In this document: one piece after another, positions 25,188-33,617 of the stretch
Layout of the letters: every line of letters starts with the position of its first letter
Position numbering within the stretch: the first letter of the stretch is position 1
From: Verrucomicrobiales bacterium
Lineage (GTDB): Bacteria > Verrucomicrobiota > Verrucomicrobiia > Verrucomicrobiales > DEV007
Direction of reading: 5' to 3'
NCBI GenBank assembly: GCA_018058245.1
Contig: JAGPCC010000009.1
Span: 1-37,016, forward strand
DNA: 37,016 bases
Position numbers and translations under genes: made by a program
The notes under the pieces: model-generated
What the model was told of the DNA's origin: nothing
What the model saw: the letters and a program-made list of their open reading frames with translations, nothing else
Databases searched by the model: none

Positions 25188-27539
25188 ATGAAACCGCTTT
25201 CCCTTCGCGCGACCACCGTTCTCAGTTTTTTGTTCGCTTTTGCCACTCTTCCTGCCAAGGGGGTGGATCACCCCGATTTTGATGTGGTCAAGGCCTCACG
25301 TGAGATCGATGGTTTGGTCGACGGAATGCTGAAAAAGCAGAATATTCCGGCAAACGCCAACATCGACGACGCGACTTTCGTTCGGCGGGCGTATCTCGAT
25401 ATTGCGGGTCGAGTGCCCACGATCGAAGAAGCCGAGAATTTCCACGGTTCGGACTATCCCCGGAAACGGGCGCAACTCATTTCCGATCTGCTCGAGAGCG
25501 ACGGTCACATGAGCCATTCCTACAACTTTTGGGCGGATGTACTGCGAGTCAATTCGGGATTGGGGGTCGGGGCACCGCAAGCGGAGGCCGCTTATCAGAT
25601 TTGGATCAAAGAAGCAATCAACGGGAATAAACCCTACGATGAGTTCGTCCGCGATCTGATCTCTGGACGAGGCAAGATCTGGGAGAATGGTGCGATCGGC
25701 TACTACATTCGGGATCGCGGCATGCCGCTCGACAATATGTCGAATACTGTGCGCGTGTTTCTAGGGACCCGATTGGAGTGTGCTCAATGCCACAATCACC
25801 CCTTCGATACTTGGACGCAGATGGACTATTTCCAAATGGCTGCTTTCTCCTACGGAATGGATGCTCGCGCCTACGACTCGCCGAATCGTGAGGCGGTGTT
25901 GCAGTTGCAAAAAAAGGAGCGCAGCGAGATCCTTGCCAAATACGTGCCGGATCGAAAGTTTCCTCAATTTCGATCGAATGCTGATCTCGCCCGCTTCGAG
26001 GCCAGTGACAAGCATGAGGTTCTCTTGAAAAAACTCAAGATGACGCCGGAACAATTTCGAGTTCTTGCGAAAAAATCTATCGCCGGATTTGAGGTCTACG
26101 ACCAAAGCAGCCGGGGTGTCAACAACGCGATGAACGAGATCTACAACCCGCTCCGCTACGTCGCGGTGAAAGAGGCCGAAAAAACCTTGAAACTCCCTCA
26201 TGATTATCAGTATTCCGATGCGAAACCCAACGCGACGGTTACTGCCAAAACGATGTTTGGCAAAGAGATCGATCTCGCAAACCTCGATCAGTCCACGATC
26301 GATGCTTATGCGAGTTGGATGACTTCGAAGGAAAACCCGACTTTCACCCGGGTCATCGCAAACCGGCTCTGGAAGCGAGTCTTCGGCCACGGAGTTTTCG
26401 AGCCGGTGGATGAATTGACCGAACAAACCCAGATTTCGAACCCAGAGTTGCTGGTCTACCTCGAAAGCATGATGAAGAACCTCGACTACGATATGCGCAA
26501 GTATCTGGAGGTCCTCTACAACACGGCTGCCTATCAGCGGGCCGCCAACGCAAATGAAAGAGTCATGGGCGAGCAGTACTATTTCGCTGGGCCGATGTTG
26601 CGTCGCATGAGCGCCGAACAGATCTGGGATTCGATCGTGGTGCTCGCCCTGCCCGAGGCGGATTCGTACCGTCCTCGAGTCGACGATCAACTTGCAGCGG
26701 TTGAGAGGGTCCGACGGATCTACGAAGCAGTCGAAGGACGATCTGAGAAGGATTTTATCGCGATGGTGAATGAGATCGGGAAAGTGTATGATCGAATTCA
26801 ACCCGAAGAAGTAAAAGCGCGTGCAGCTCTGGCGGCTGCCCTTGATTCGGGTGACAAGGAGAAATTCGCAAAACGTAGGACCGATCTGAATTCGCTCCGT
26901 CGCAAGACGCTGGATGCCGTCGAAGAAATTGGTTACAAAAACGTGGGCAAAAAAGTCAATGGAAATGAGCTGCTCGCGGCGATGGGGATGACGGAGATGA
27001 AGATGGGGATGGGCGAAGAAGAACCCGCTGTCGAGCGTGCCGTCATGACCAAGCTGCCCAAACCGGAGTTTGCGACCGCTCCGGCGGAGATCACCGATAA
27101 GAAAAAAAAGCGGGAATGGGAAGCCCGGCAAAAGGATGCCTACCGGACTTACACAAAACTGATCGCCGATCTTGCCCGTGCTTCTGAGCTGGAGTCGCCT
27201 GCTCGCCGTGGTCACTTCCTTCGTGAGTTCGGGCAGTCGGATCGCGAAGTCATCGAAAATGCCGGGAACAATGCCTCGGTTCCCCAGGCACTCAACCTGC
27301 TAAATGGTTCGATGGTCGAGGCACTGACCAATCAGTTTGCGGTCTTCGGTCGCCGCCTCCAGGCAGCGGGGAATCCAGACGAGAAAATCCGCATGATTTT
27401 TCAAGCGATGTTGACCCGCGAACCCACCGCGCGAGAAAAGTCGCTCGCCCTCACGGAAGTCGAGACATACGGCGACGACGCCTACGCTGGCATCGTCTGG
27501 TCACTCCTCAACACTCAGCAGTTCATTTTTGTCCAGTAA
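25188..27539 (+). CDS. Secreted DUF1549/DUF1553 protein
   Basis: I choose the ATG at 25188 (783 residues) because it precedes a signal peptide (about 1-25, ending P-A-K-G); the frame is open upstream. The DUF1549 domain (about 33-240) has F-V-R-R-A-Y-L-D-I-A-G-R-V-P-T and the cytochrome-like C-A-Q-C-H at 198-202 followed by N-H-P-F-D. The DUF1553 domain (about 390-780) has N-R-L-W-K-R-V-F-G-H-G and R-R-M-S-A-E-Q-I-W-D. Between these conserved parts lies a Met-rich stretch, M-G-M-T-E-M-K-M-G-M-G. Paired DUF1549-DUF1501 genes are a hallmark of Planctomycetes and Verrucomicrobia; their biochemical function is not established. The DUF1501 partner follows after 24 bases. Confidence 0.93.
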   Translation: MKPLSLRATTVLSFLFAFATLPAKGVDHPDFDVVKASREIDGLVDGMLKKQNIPANANIDDATFVRRAYLDIAGRVPTIEEAENFHGSDYPRKRAQLISDLLESDGHMSHSYNFWADVLRVNSGLGVGAPQAEAAYQIWIKEAINGNKPYDEFVRDLISGRGKIWENGAIGYYIRDRGMPLDNMSNTVRVFLGTRLECAQCHNHPFDTWTQMDYFQMAAFSYGMDARAYDSPNREAVLQLQKKERSEILAKYVPDRKFPQFRSNADLARFEASDKHEVLLKKLKMTPEQFRVLAKKSIAGFEVYDQSSRGVNNAMNEIYNPLRYVAVKEAEKTLKLPHDYQYSDAKPNATVTAKTMFGKEIDLANLDQSTIDAYASWMTSKENPTFTRVIANRLWKRVFGHGVFEPVDELTEQTQISNPELLVYLESMMKNLDYDMRKYLEVLYNTAAYQRAANANERVMGEQYYFAGPMLRRMSAEQIWDSIVVLALPEADSYRPRVDDQLAAVERVRRIYEAVEGRSEKDFIAMVNEIGKVYDRIQPEEVKARAALAAALDSGDKEKFAKRRTDLNSLRRKTLDAVEEIGYKNVGKKVNGNELLAAMGMTEMKMGMGEEEPAVERAVMTKLPKPEFATAPAEITDKKKKREWEARQKDAYRTYTKLIADLARASELESPARRGHFLREFGQSDREVIENAGNNASVPQALNLLNGSMVEALTNQFAVFGRRLQAAGNPDEKIRMIFQAMLTREPTAREKSLALTEVETYGDDAYAGIVWSLLNTQQFIFVQ

Positions 27540-27563
27540 GCCTCCCACTCCCAATCCACTACG

Positions 27564-28859
27564 ATGAATTCCACCCGCAAATCAGATGAATGGAGCCGTC
27601 GCCGCTTCATGGAAGGAACCGCGAAGACCTTTCTCGGGGTCGGCGCACTTGGCTTGACGACTCGCGCTGCTGGCGCTCTAGGGCCAGATCTTGGGATCGC
27701 ATCTCGTGCTGGAGCTGCCAAGCATATCATCTACCTGTACATGAACGGGGGGATGAGTCACCTCGATACCTTCGACACCAAACCAAATCATGAAAACCAC
27801 GGAGAGACCAAAACGATCAACAGCAATGTCGATGACTTGAAGATCTCCAGTTACCTGCCATCTCTTGCAAAACAGGCAGAAAAACTCACCATCGTGCGTT
27901 CCATGACCTCGACCGCGGGGGCGCACGATCAGGGCAATTACTTGATGCATACCAGTTACGATCAAGGGGCCACGATTCGTCACCCCGGGATTGGTGCTTG
28001 GTCATTGAAATACAAGGGACGCATCAATCCGAACCTGCCTGGTTCGGTCTTCATCGGGGGCGATAGCCGCATCAATGGTGGTGCGGGATTCTTCGAGCCC
28101 GAGTTCGAGCCACTCACGATCAGCGATCCGGAAGCCGGCTTGAAAAACTCAAAGATTCGGGGCATGAAAGAGGAGACTTTTCAGCATCGTCTCAGTCTTG
28201 CGAATGAGTTCGACGTCGAATTTCACAAGCGTTACCAAGTCAAGGAAGTGCGCGCCTACACGCAGATGTATGATGACGCCGTCCGCATCATGCAGAGTCG
28301 TGATCTTGCGGCGTTCGATCTCAGCAGTGAGGACAAATTGACCCGGGAACGCTACGGAGTCAATTCCTTCGGGCAGGGCTGTCTGCTGGCGCGCCGTCTC
28401 GTCGAGCACGACGTGCGAGCGATCGAGGTCTCGCTCGGCGGTTGGGACATGCACAACGGAGTATTTGTCTCTGCGCCCGAAAAATGTGCCATCCTCGATC
28501 AGGCAATGTCGGCTCTCCTGACTGATCTGGAGCGACGCGGAAAACTGGAGGACACCCTCATCGTCCTCACGACGGAGTTCGGACGTACTCCCCGGATCAA
28601 TCAAAACGCCGGCCGCGACCATTATCCCAAAGCATTTAGTTCCGTTCTCGCCGGGGGAGGTCTCAAGGGCGGCATCGCTTACGGTCAGACCGACGAAGCC
28701 GGAGAAAATGTCGTTGAGAATCCGGTCAAAATCGCCGATTTTAATGCGACGATCGCGTATGCACTGGGACTTCCACTCGATCAAGTACTCTACAGCCCGA
28801 GCAAACGCCCCTTCACCGTGGCGCACAAGGGCAAGCCGGTGTTAGATCTGTTTGCCTGA
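27564..28859 (+). CDS. Tat-exported DUF1501 (sulfatase-like) protein
   Basis: This 431-residue protein begins with a twin-arginine signal (S-R-R-R-F-M at 11-16, then a hydrophobic stretch L-G-V-G-A-L-G-L-T), so it is exported folded. The DUF1501 fold is related to the alkaline phosphatase/sulfatase group. Landmarks are M-N-G-G-M-S-H-L-D-T-F-D (60-71), G-G-W-D-M-H and T-E-F-G-R-T-P-R-I-N. It lies 24 bases after the DUF1549/1553 gene and is probably co-transcribed and co-acting. The metal-site residues (Asp, His) look present, but no substrate is known. The start is ATG (27564). Confidence 0.93.
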   Translation: MNSTRKSDEWSRRRFMEGTAKTFLGVGALGLTTRAAGALGPDLGIASRAGAAKHIIYLYMNGGMSHLDTFDTKPNHENHGETKTINSNVDDLKISSYLPSLAKQAEKLTIVRSMTSTAGAHDQGNYLMHTSYDQGATIRHPGIGAWSLKYKGRINPNLPGSVFIGGDSRINGGAGFFEPEFEPLTISDPEAGLKNSKIRGMKEETFQHRLSLANEFDVEFHKRYQVKEVRAYTQMYDDAVRIMQSRDLAAFDLSSEDKLTRERYGVNSFGQGCLLARRLVEHDVRAIEVSLGGWDMHNGVFVSAPEKCAILDQAMSALLTDLERRGKLEDTLIVLTTEFGRTPRINQNAGRDHYPKAFSSVLAGGGLKGGIAYGQTDEAGENVVENPVKIADFNATIAYALGLPLDQVLYSPSKRPFTVAHKGKPVLDLFA

Positions 28860-28918
28860 AAGGGAAAGGGCTCCAACGGCCCGTCACTTTCGAGAGTTCC
28901 AGAACAGGCGAAGGTGTT

Positions 28919-30082
28919 TTACTTGGATCGGTGGGCGGCGGACAGCGCGCATTGAAAATCTTCCAGGAGATCTTCGATATCCTCGATTCCGACGGAAACA
29001 CGGACGAGGCCATCGCGAATTCCGCATTGTTCTCGTTCGGTCGCACTCATTCCCCGGTGGGATGTCCGGCTGGGGATGCAGACGAGACTTTCGATTCCGC
29101 CGAGACTGAGGGCTGGAGTGACCACCTGAAATTCTCGCAAGAGTCTCTCGGCCACACTCGGGTCGCGTAGTTCGAACGAGAGCATTCCCCCGTATCCACG
29201 CATCTGCCCGGTGGCGATTTCATAGCAGGAATGGTCCGGGAGTCCGGGATAGTTGACCTGCGCGATCTGGGGATGTTTTTGCAAATACTGGGCGAGGGCG
29301 GTGGCGTTTTGATTGTGCTGGCGAATCCGCAAGGCGAGCGTTTTCAATCCGCGTTCCAGTTGATAACAGGAGTGAGCATCGAGCATCCCGCCGAGATTTA
29401 CGGCCGTTTTTGTGAGCCGATCTATGACTTCCCGGGACGAGATGACGGCTCCGGCGCTGACATCACTATGACCATTGAGATACTTGGTGGCACTGTGAAG
29501 AACCACGTCGATGCCGAGGGTGAGGGGATTCTGATTGATGGGAGTGGCAAAGGTGTTGTCGACGACGGTGAGGATCTTCTTTTCGCGCGCGATATCGGCG
29601 ATCGACTTCAAATCGATACAGTGGAGGAGAGGATTCGACGGCGACTCAAGGTAAATGACTCTCGTTTTGGGTTGGAGGGCGGAGGCAAATTCCTCTCCGG
29701 TTCCGCAAAAGGTGACCTTGACGCCCAGACGAACGAGCTCCTGCTGGATGAATTCGCGAGTGCCCCCATACAAGTCCTCTTGAAAAACGGCGTGATCTCC
29801 GGGCTGGAGATGAGACAGGAGCACCGAGGAGATCGCCGCCATTCCTGAACTGAAAACAAGAGCGTCTTCCCCCTGTTCGAGAGCGGTGAGCTTCTGACAG
29901 ACGACTTCCTGATTGGGTGTATTAAAATATCGTGGGTAGATCGGAGTATTGGTGTCGTTGGGGAACGCAAATGCCGTGGAGGTGTAGAGCGGGGTGCAAA
30001 CTCCGCCATTGGTAGGATCGAGATGAGTCCCGGCATGGAGGCAGAGGGTTGACTCGCGGAAGGTGCGATCAGAGATGGTCAT
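28919..30082 (-). CDS. Cys/Met-metabolism PLP enzyme (cystathionine gamma-synthase/gamma-lyase type)
   Basis: This is a fold-type I PLP enzyme of the trans-sulfuration family. I choose the ATG at 30080-30082 (387 residues, the usual length), although the frame stays open 97 codons further upstream. Landmarks are P-L-Y-T-S-T-A-F (31-38), V-F-S-S-G-M-A-A-I (76-84), D-N-T-F-A-T-P (175-181), the PLP lysine at 200 in S-A-T-K-Y-L-N-G-H-S-D, and E-S-L-V-C-I-P-S-R-T-S-H. Cystathionine gamma-synthase, cystathionine gamma-lyase and methionine gamma-lyase cannot be told apart from sequence alone. No other methionine gene is adjacent. It converges with the DUF1501 gene across a 59-base gap containing only a four-pair GC hairpin. 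Confidence 0.88.
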   Translation of the reverse strand: MTISDRTFRESTLCLHAGTHLDPTNGGVCTPLYTSTAFAFPNDTNTPIYPRYFNTPNQEVVCQKLTALEQGEDALVFSSGMAAISSVLLSHLQPGDHAVFQEDLYGGTREFIQQELVRLGVKVTFCGTGEEFASALQPKTRVIYLESPSNPLLHCIDLKSIADIAREKKILTVVDNTFATPINQNPLTLGIDVVLHSATKYLNGHSDVSAGAVISSREVIDRLTKTAVNLGGMLDAHSCYQLERGLKTLALRIRQHNQNATALAQYLQKHPQIAQVNYPGLPDHSCYEIATGQMRGYGGMLSFELRDPSVAERLLREFQVVTPALSLGGIESLVCIPSRTSHRGMSATEREQCGIRDGLVRVSVGIEDIEDLLEDFQCALSAAHRSK

Positions 30083-30520
30083 GGGGGAAAGTGGGGTCGC
30101 GAGTACTGAATCGAGAGAATCTTCGCCAAACTCGGAATCAAAAAATTCCGGTAGATAACAGGGTGGACTGAAATACTGAGGAGTATCCAGGGGCGCCCTG
30201 GGCGGCGGCGTACCGGATCGATCGTGAGATCCGGGGCGCTCTTTACTCTCGTCAGGGGAAGGCATGTCTAACGGGCTGTTGTTACGTTTTGATTTGGGGG
30301 TGGCAGCGGATCCGTCGCTTTTCGGAAAGAGAGTCCCTTCAATAAATATCGCATTACGATATGAGTCAATCAAAGAGCGAGTTCGTTTCCAGTTCCCGTA
30401 TTATCGATCGACTGCTCTGAGGGAGCGGCGAGGAAAACGTATTTCAAAATTGAAGCAACCGCCGCTTGCCTTTTTTTTTGATTTTGTCGTATTCTCACTG
30501 GATTCACTTCGAATTGCGCC
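30083..30520. other. Gap before the Whirly-like gene; open extension of the PLP enzyme frame
   Basis: On the minus strand the PLP enzyme frame is open to 30373. It has an ATG at 30263-30265 that would add 61 Pro/Ser/Asp-rich residues (S-G-T-P-P-P-R-A-P-L-D-T-P). I see no homology in it. The right end holds the candidate promoter of the Whirly-like gene and a run of nine T residues (30471-30479). No RNA gene is recognised. Confidence 0.35.
30466..30495 (+). promoter_or_regulatory. Candidate promoter of the Whirly-like gene
   Basis: TTGCCT (30466-30471) is followed after 18 bases by TATTCT (30490-30495), each matching four of six consensus positions. The spacer contains a T-run. A transcript start near 30502 would give a leader of about 19 bases. 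This is a pattern match only. Confidence 0.35.
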
Positions 30521-30967
30521 ATGAATCAGAATCCGCCTGTTCCGTCGTCCGACTACCCGATTTACAAACCGAATAACCGGGGGACCGGTGGTGTCATTCG
30601 GTTCGAGTTCAATCGGGAAAAAGCGGCGGTATTTGTGGAAGCCGCTTCGCAAGCAGGGGAGAAGCAGTTCGACTGGGAGAACAAAGCGACAATGAAATGG
30701 GGACTCCCGGACCTCGGAAACGCACTCGCGACGCTGCAGGGGCGGCAGTCGCAGACGAAGCTCTTTCATCAGTCGGAGCGGGCCAACAGCGCCTTTGAGC
30801 TGACGTATCAGACCGATCCGGATCGGGCCCCCTATCTGATGAGTCTGTCCCGGCAAAATCAGAGCGATAAATCTCTCAAAAAAGTCACGATACCGGTGTC
30901 GCACGGTGAGGCGGCGATTCTGGAAACGATCCTGAGAACGGCGGTGATTCGGATTCTTGGCTGGTAA
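30521..30967 (+). CDS. Whirly/MRP-like single-stranded nucleic-acid-binding protein
   Basis: This 148-residue soluble protein carries the landmarks of plant Whirly proteins and kinetoplastid MRP guide-RNA-binding proteins in the same order and spacing. They are Y-P-I-Y-K (12-16), a beta-rich segment V-I-R-F-E-F (25-30), G-E-K-Q-F-D-W-E-N-K (46-55; plant Whirly has G-E-R-K-Y-D-W-E), L-P-D-L-G (62-66), L-F-H (81-83), Y-L-M-S-L-S (105-110), V-T-I-P-V-S-H-G-E-A-A-I-L (122-134; plant V-P-V-T-K-A-E-F-A-V), and a terminal I-L-G-W (145-148). The plant K-G-N/K-A-A-L DNA-contact motif is replaced by K-P-N-N-R-G-T-G-G. Those families bind ssDNA or RNA as tetramers. The assignment is by eye, so the relationship is probable rather than proven. 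The start is ATG (30521) and no Shine-Dalgarno sequence is seen. The gene stands alone before two membrane-protein genes. Confidence 0.68.
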   Translation: MNQNPPVPSSDYPIYKPNNRGTGGVIRFEFNREKAAVFVEAASQAGEKQFDWENKATMKWGLPDLGNALATLQGRQSQTKLFHQSERANSAFELTYQTDPDRAPYLMSLSRQNQSDKSLKKVTIPVSHGEAAILETILRTAVIRILGW

Positions 30968-31037
30968 CACGAGCGGTCTCCGTTCACTCCCAACTTGCGA
31001 AGCGCGGGTGCGTAGCGTAGCAAGAGTCCATTTATCA

Positions 31038-31541
31038 ATGAAATCGCTTGAGTGGAAATGGGGACTTCTGATTGGAGGAGCGAATGTGGTCTGGCTCGTT
31101 CTTTCCTGGCTGATCGGCATGCACGGAAACGGGCTCGGTCTAATTCAGGTCATGTTTGTAGTTTCGTTTTTCCTCTCCCTTGTCGGATACGTTTTTGCCT
31201 TCCGAGCCATCCTCCTCGCGGAACCGGAGACAAGTTTTGTGGAAGGAATCCGGTCCGGCGCGATCATCGCCGGTCTTTCTGCGATCCTCGCGATCCTTGG
31301 GCAGGTTCTTTATTTCACGTTGCTGAATCCCGCTTGGACGGACTACTTAGTGGGGCTGACTCGCCAGCACTACGAAGCGATGGGGATCAATGCGGCCCAA
31401 TTGGAGCCTCTCCTGAGCCAAGCGCGGGCTGCCTACGGCTTTCAGAATTACGTAGTACAGTCCGGTCTTGGTGCTCTTCTCCTGGGGATGATCTTCAGTG
31501 CAGTGCTCATGGGTGCATTTCGATGGAGGGCTAGACGATGA
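31038..31541 (+). CDS. DUF4199-like membrane protein
   Basis: I choose the ATG at 31038 (167 residues); the frame is open further but the extra residues look non-coding. Four membrane helices are apparent (about 9-27, 36-60, 73-95 and 142-162), with a loop carrying Y-L-V-G-L-T-R-Q-H-Y-E-A-M-G. The arrangement (helical pair, acidic E-P-E-T-S-F-V-E-G-I-R-S-G, helix, amphipathic loop, helix) is that of DUF4199 proteins, whose function is unknown. The stop overlaps the start of the next gene by four bases (ATGA). Confidence 0.72.
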   Translation: MKSLEWKWGLLIGGANVVWLVLSWLIGMHGNGLGLIQVMFVVSFFLSLVGYVFAFRAILLAEPETSFVEGIRSGAIIAGLSAILAILGQVLYFTLLNPAWTDYLVGLTRQHYEAMGINAAQLEPLLSQARAAYGFQNYVVQSGLGALLLGMIFSAVLMGAFRWRARR

Positions 31542-32119
31542 TCCGAAAACGCAAACAATTGATCCTCGCGGCAGCCATGTTGCTCTTGATCCCTGCGGGA
31601 GTCTGGCTGCTCCTGCTCCAGCTGGGCCATGTGGCCGCCCCTGGGATGCAAGTTGTTCCGCCCTTCAATTTTTCGGATCGGATCGTCTCGATCGAAGTGG
31701 CCAAGGACGAGGCTGGAGTGCTACGAGCTCACTTCCATGGAGCAAAAGAAGGCACCATTGGATTAACCGGGGAGGAATTTCTCAATGAAATCGCGACCAG
31801 GAAAAAAACCCAACCGGGTGTCTACCGCCTCTTTGACGTTACATCTCTCACCGGGGTGTTGTGGGTGATCTTCGGATTTGTGGGACAGGCGATTTTCACC
31901 GCCCGCATGATTGTGCAGTGGCGGGCGAGTGAGAAAGCCCGCTCTTCCGTAGTTCCCCCGATCTTCTGGTGGCTGAGTGTCCTCGGAGCCTCCATGCTGA
32001 TGGTCTATTTCATTTGGAGAAAAGACATCGTCGGATTTATGGGCCAGAGTACCGGATGGTTTATTTACCTCCGGAATCTCTGGTTCATCTACGGAAAAGC
32101 TGACGCGAAAGCTCAGTAG
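31538..32119 (+). CDS. LAB_N (lipid A biosynthesis N-terminal domain) membrane protein
   Basis: This 193-residue membrane protein contains the LAB_N domain, in other bacteria sometimes fused to or found beside lipid A disaccharide synthase or glycosyltransferases. An N-terminal helix (about 8-30) is followed by an outer domain (about 35-105) and three helices. Signature segments are Q-A-I-F-T-A-R-M-I-V-Q-W (117-128), F-W-W-L-S (143-147) and G-Q-S-T-G-W-F-I-Y-L-R-N-L (169-181). Its ATG overlaps the DUF4199 stop and is preceded by GGAGG eight bases away, so the two are translationally coupled. The 3' end overlaps the convergent DUF1080 gene by seven bases. Confidence 0.88.
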   Translation: MIRKRKQLILAAAMLLLIPAGVWLLLLQLGHVAAPGMQVVPPFNFSDRIVSIEVAKDEAGVLRAHFHGAKEGTIGLTGEEFLNEIATRKKTQPGVYRLFDVTSLTGVLWVIFGFVGQAIFTARMIVQWRASEKARSSVVPPIFWWLSVLGASMLMVYFIWRKDIVGFMGQSTGWFIYLRNLWFIYGKADAKAQ

Positions 32120-33558
32120 GGCAGTTCGCGAATGTAGAGATTCTTGAAGTAGAGTTCGCTACCATGGTGCTGGAGCTCGATCTGGTCGGCTCTGGGGAGG
32201 GGGACGACGCCTTCCTTGTCCCAGTAGTTTTCAAGCACGGTGCGGTCCACGACCAATTTACCATTTAGCCAGATACTGACCCGGTCACCGACCATACGGA
32301 TGTAAAAGGTGTTCCACTCGCCCGGAGTTTTGTCCGCGAGGACGAGAGGGGAGTTGCGGGTCCGTTTGTTGTTCCAGAGTGCGCCGGAACCGAGGTTGCG
32401 GCCGTTCGTATATTGCGCCACCCATTCCTTGGCATCTACGGGCAGGCTGCCGTCTTTTTTCCTTGGATCCCAGGGATCCCAGATCTGAATTTGCGGGGTT
32501 CCGCGGAGGTAGATACCGCTGTCGGCACCGGGAGGGATTTTCCAATCGCAATAGAATTCGAAATCACCGTAGTCCTTTGCGGTGCAGAGACTGTCGCCTT
32601 TCCCGTCGTAAATGAGGACTCCGTTTTCGATCCGCCAATGGGCGTTCATGACTTCGTCCGCTGCGGTCTGGGCGGTCTTCAGGGCATCGCCTGCGAGGGC
32701 GCGACGGTCATTTGCATTCTTATTGGCGAGCCCTTTCCATCCGCTAAGGTCTTTGCCATTAAACATCGCTGAAAATCCGGCCGGAGGAGTGTTGTCACTG
32801 TTGTCCTTGAGGACTGGCGGAGAAACAGAAAAGTCTGCCACCTTCAGGTTCCGGAACTCCACGCGGTCGTTGTGACCTTCCAGTGAAATTTTCCCGGTGC
32901 GATTCTTCTTCCCGTTGAATCCTGCTTCGAGCGGAGTCAACTCTTCGAGAAACGCGTCGACGATGAGGGCACCGTTGAGGAGCACCATGATGTGATCTTC
33001 GATGGCGACAATGGTTTGGGTGTTCCATTCTCCGACTGGCTTGGAGTAGCCAGTTTTTGCAGGGAAATGGGCGTAGATGGAGCCATGCACTTGCCAAGGT
33101 TTCAACCAAGAGAGTTGCTTCGGTTTGCCATCGATCATCGCCTCGCCGTGGTAAAGACTGCCACCGTCGTCGAGGATCTGGATTTCGAGGCCGTCTTGTG
33201 CGGCCCGCCCGCCTGCAGGGACGCGGATTCCGATGCCGTTGTTGCCGCTCTCTTCCAGTTTGTACTCGAAGGTGATCGCAAAATCGGAGTAATCTTTCTC
33301 GGTTTGGAGTTGCTTCGCTCCCTTTGTAACCACGAGAATTCCGTCTTCCACGACGTGACCAGCCGTATCGCCCGTCCAGCCACTGAGATCCTTGCCGTTG
33401 AAGAGGTCCTTCCACGGGGCCGATTTGAGTATATTCAGCGGTCGTTCTGCCGCCTCCACGTTCGGATCGGGTTTGGCTGCCTTGTCCTGCGCTTGTGTCC
33501 AACCTGCCAGAGCGAGGCTGAAGATCGCGATTTTCAATACGGTGCTATGTTGCGTCAT
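32113..33558 (-). CDS. Secreted tandem DUF1080 protein (3-keto-disaccharide hydrolase-like)
   Basis: A signal peptide (about 1-24, ending T-Q-A-Q) precedes two DUF1080 domains, each a jelly-roll of the concanavalin type. The first starts at L-F-N-G-K-D-L-S-G-W (52-61) and the second at M-F-N-G-K-D-L-S-G-W (265-274). DUF1080 proteins include hydrolases acting on 3-keto-glycosides, and PVC bacteria carry many copies of unknown target. The two copies differ: the first has G-N-N-G-I-G-I-R-V-P and the second A-D-S-G-I-Y-L-R-G in the equivalent strand, so they may bind different ligands. The start is ATG (33556-33558). The stop region overlaps the convergent LAB_N gene by seven bases. Confidence 0.9.
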   Translation of the reverse strand: MTQHSTVLKIAIFSLALAGWTQAQDKAAKPDPNVEAAERPLNILKSAPWKDLFNGKDLSGWTGDTAGHVVEDGILVVTKGAKQLQTEKDYSDFAITFEYKLEESGNNGIGIRVPAGGRAAQDGLEIQILDDGGSLYHGEAMIDGKPKQLSWLKPWQVHGSIYAHFPAKTGYSKPVGEWNTQTIVAIEDHIMVLLNGALIVDAFLEELTPLEAGFNGKKNRTGKISLEGHNDRVEFRNLKVADFSVSPPVLKDNSDNTPPAGFSAMFNGKDLSGWKGLANKNANDRRALAGDALKTAQTAADEVMNAHWRIENGVLIYDGKGDSLCTAKDYGDFEFYCDWKIPPGADSGIYLRGTPQIQIWDPWDPRKKDGSLPVDAKEWVAQYTNGRNLGSGALWNNKRTRNSPLVLADKTPGEWNTFYIRMVGDRVSIWLNGKLVVDRTVLENYWDKEGVVPLPRADQIELQHHGSELYFKNLYIRELPY

Positions 33559-33617
33559 AGGCGTATCAGAACACTGGAATCGACTTTAAACAATACCGTG
33601 GTTGCGGTGGAATGGGT

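Noticed and set aside
25761-27215. 484-codon minus-strand frame opposite the DUF1549/1553 gene
   Set aside because: It lies wholly antisense to a well-supported gene, with no recognisable domain or start context.
28868-28882. GGGC/GCCC hairpin between the DUF1501 and PLP genes
   Set aside because: Four base pairs and no T-run are too weak to call a terminator, although the convergent position would suit one.
30401-31120. 239-codon minus-strand frame covering the Whirly-like gene
   Set aside because: The Arg/Pro-rich product resembles antisense translation, whereas the plus-strand frame shows ordered Whirly-type motifs.
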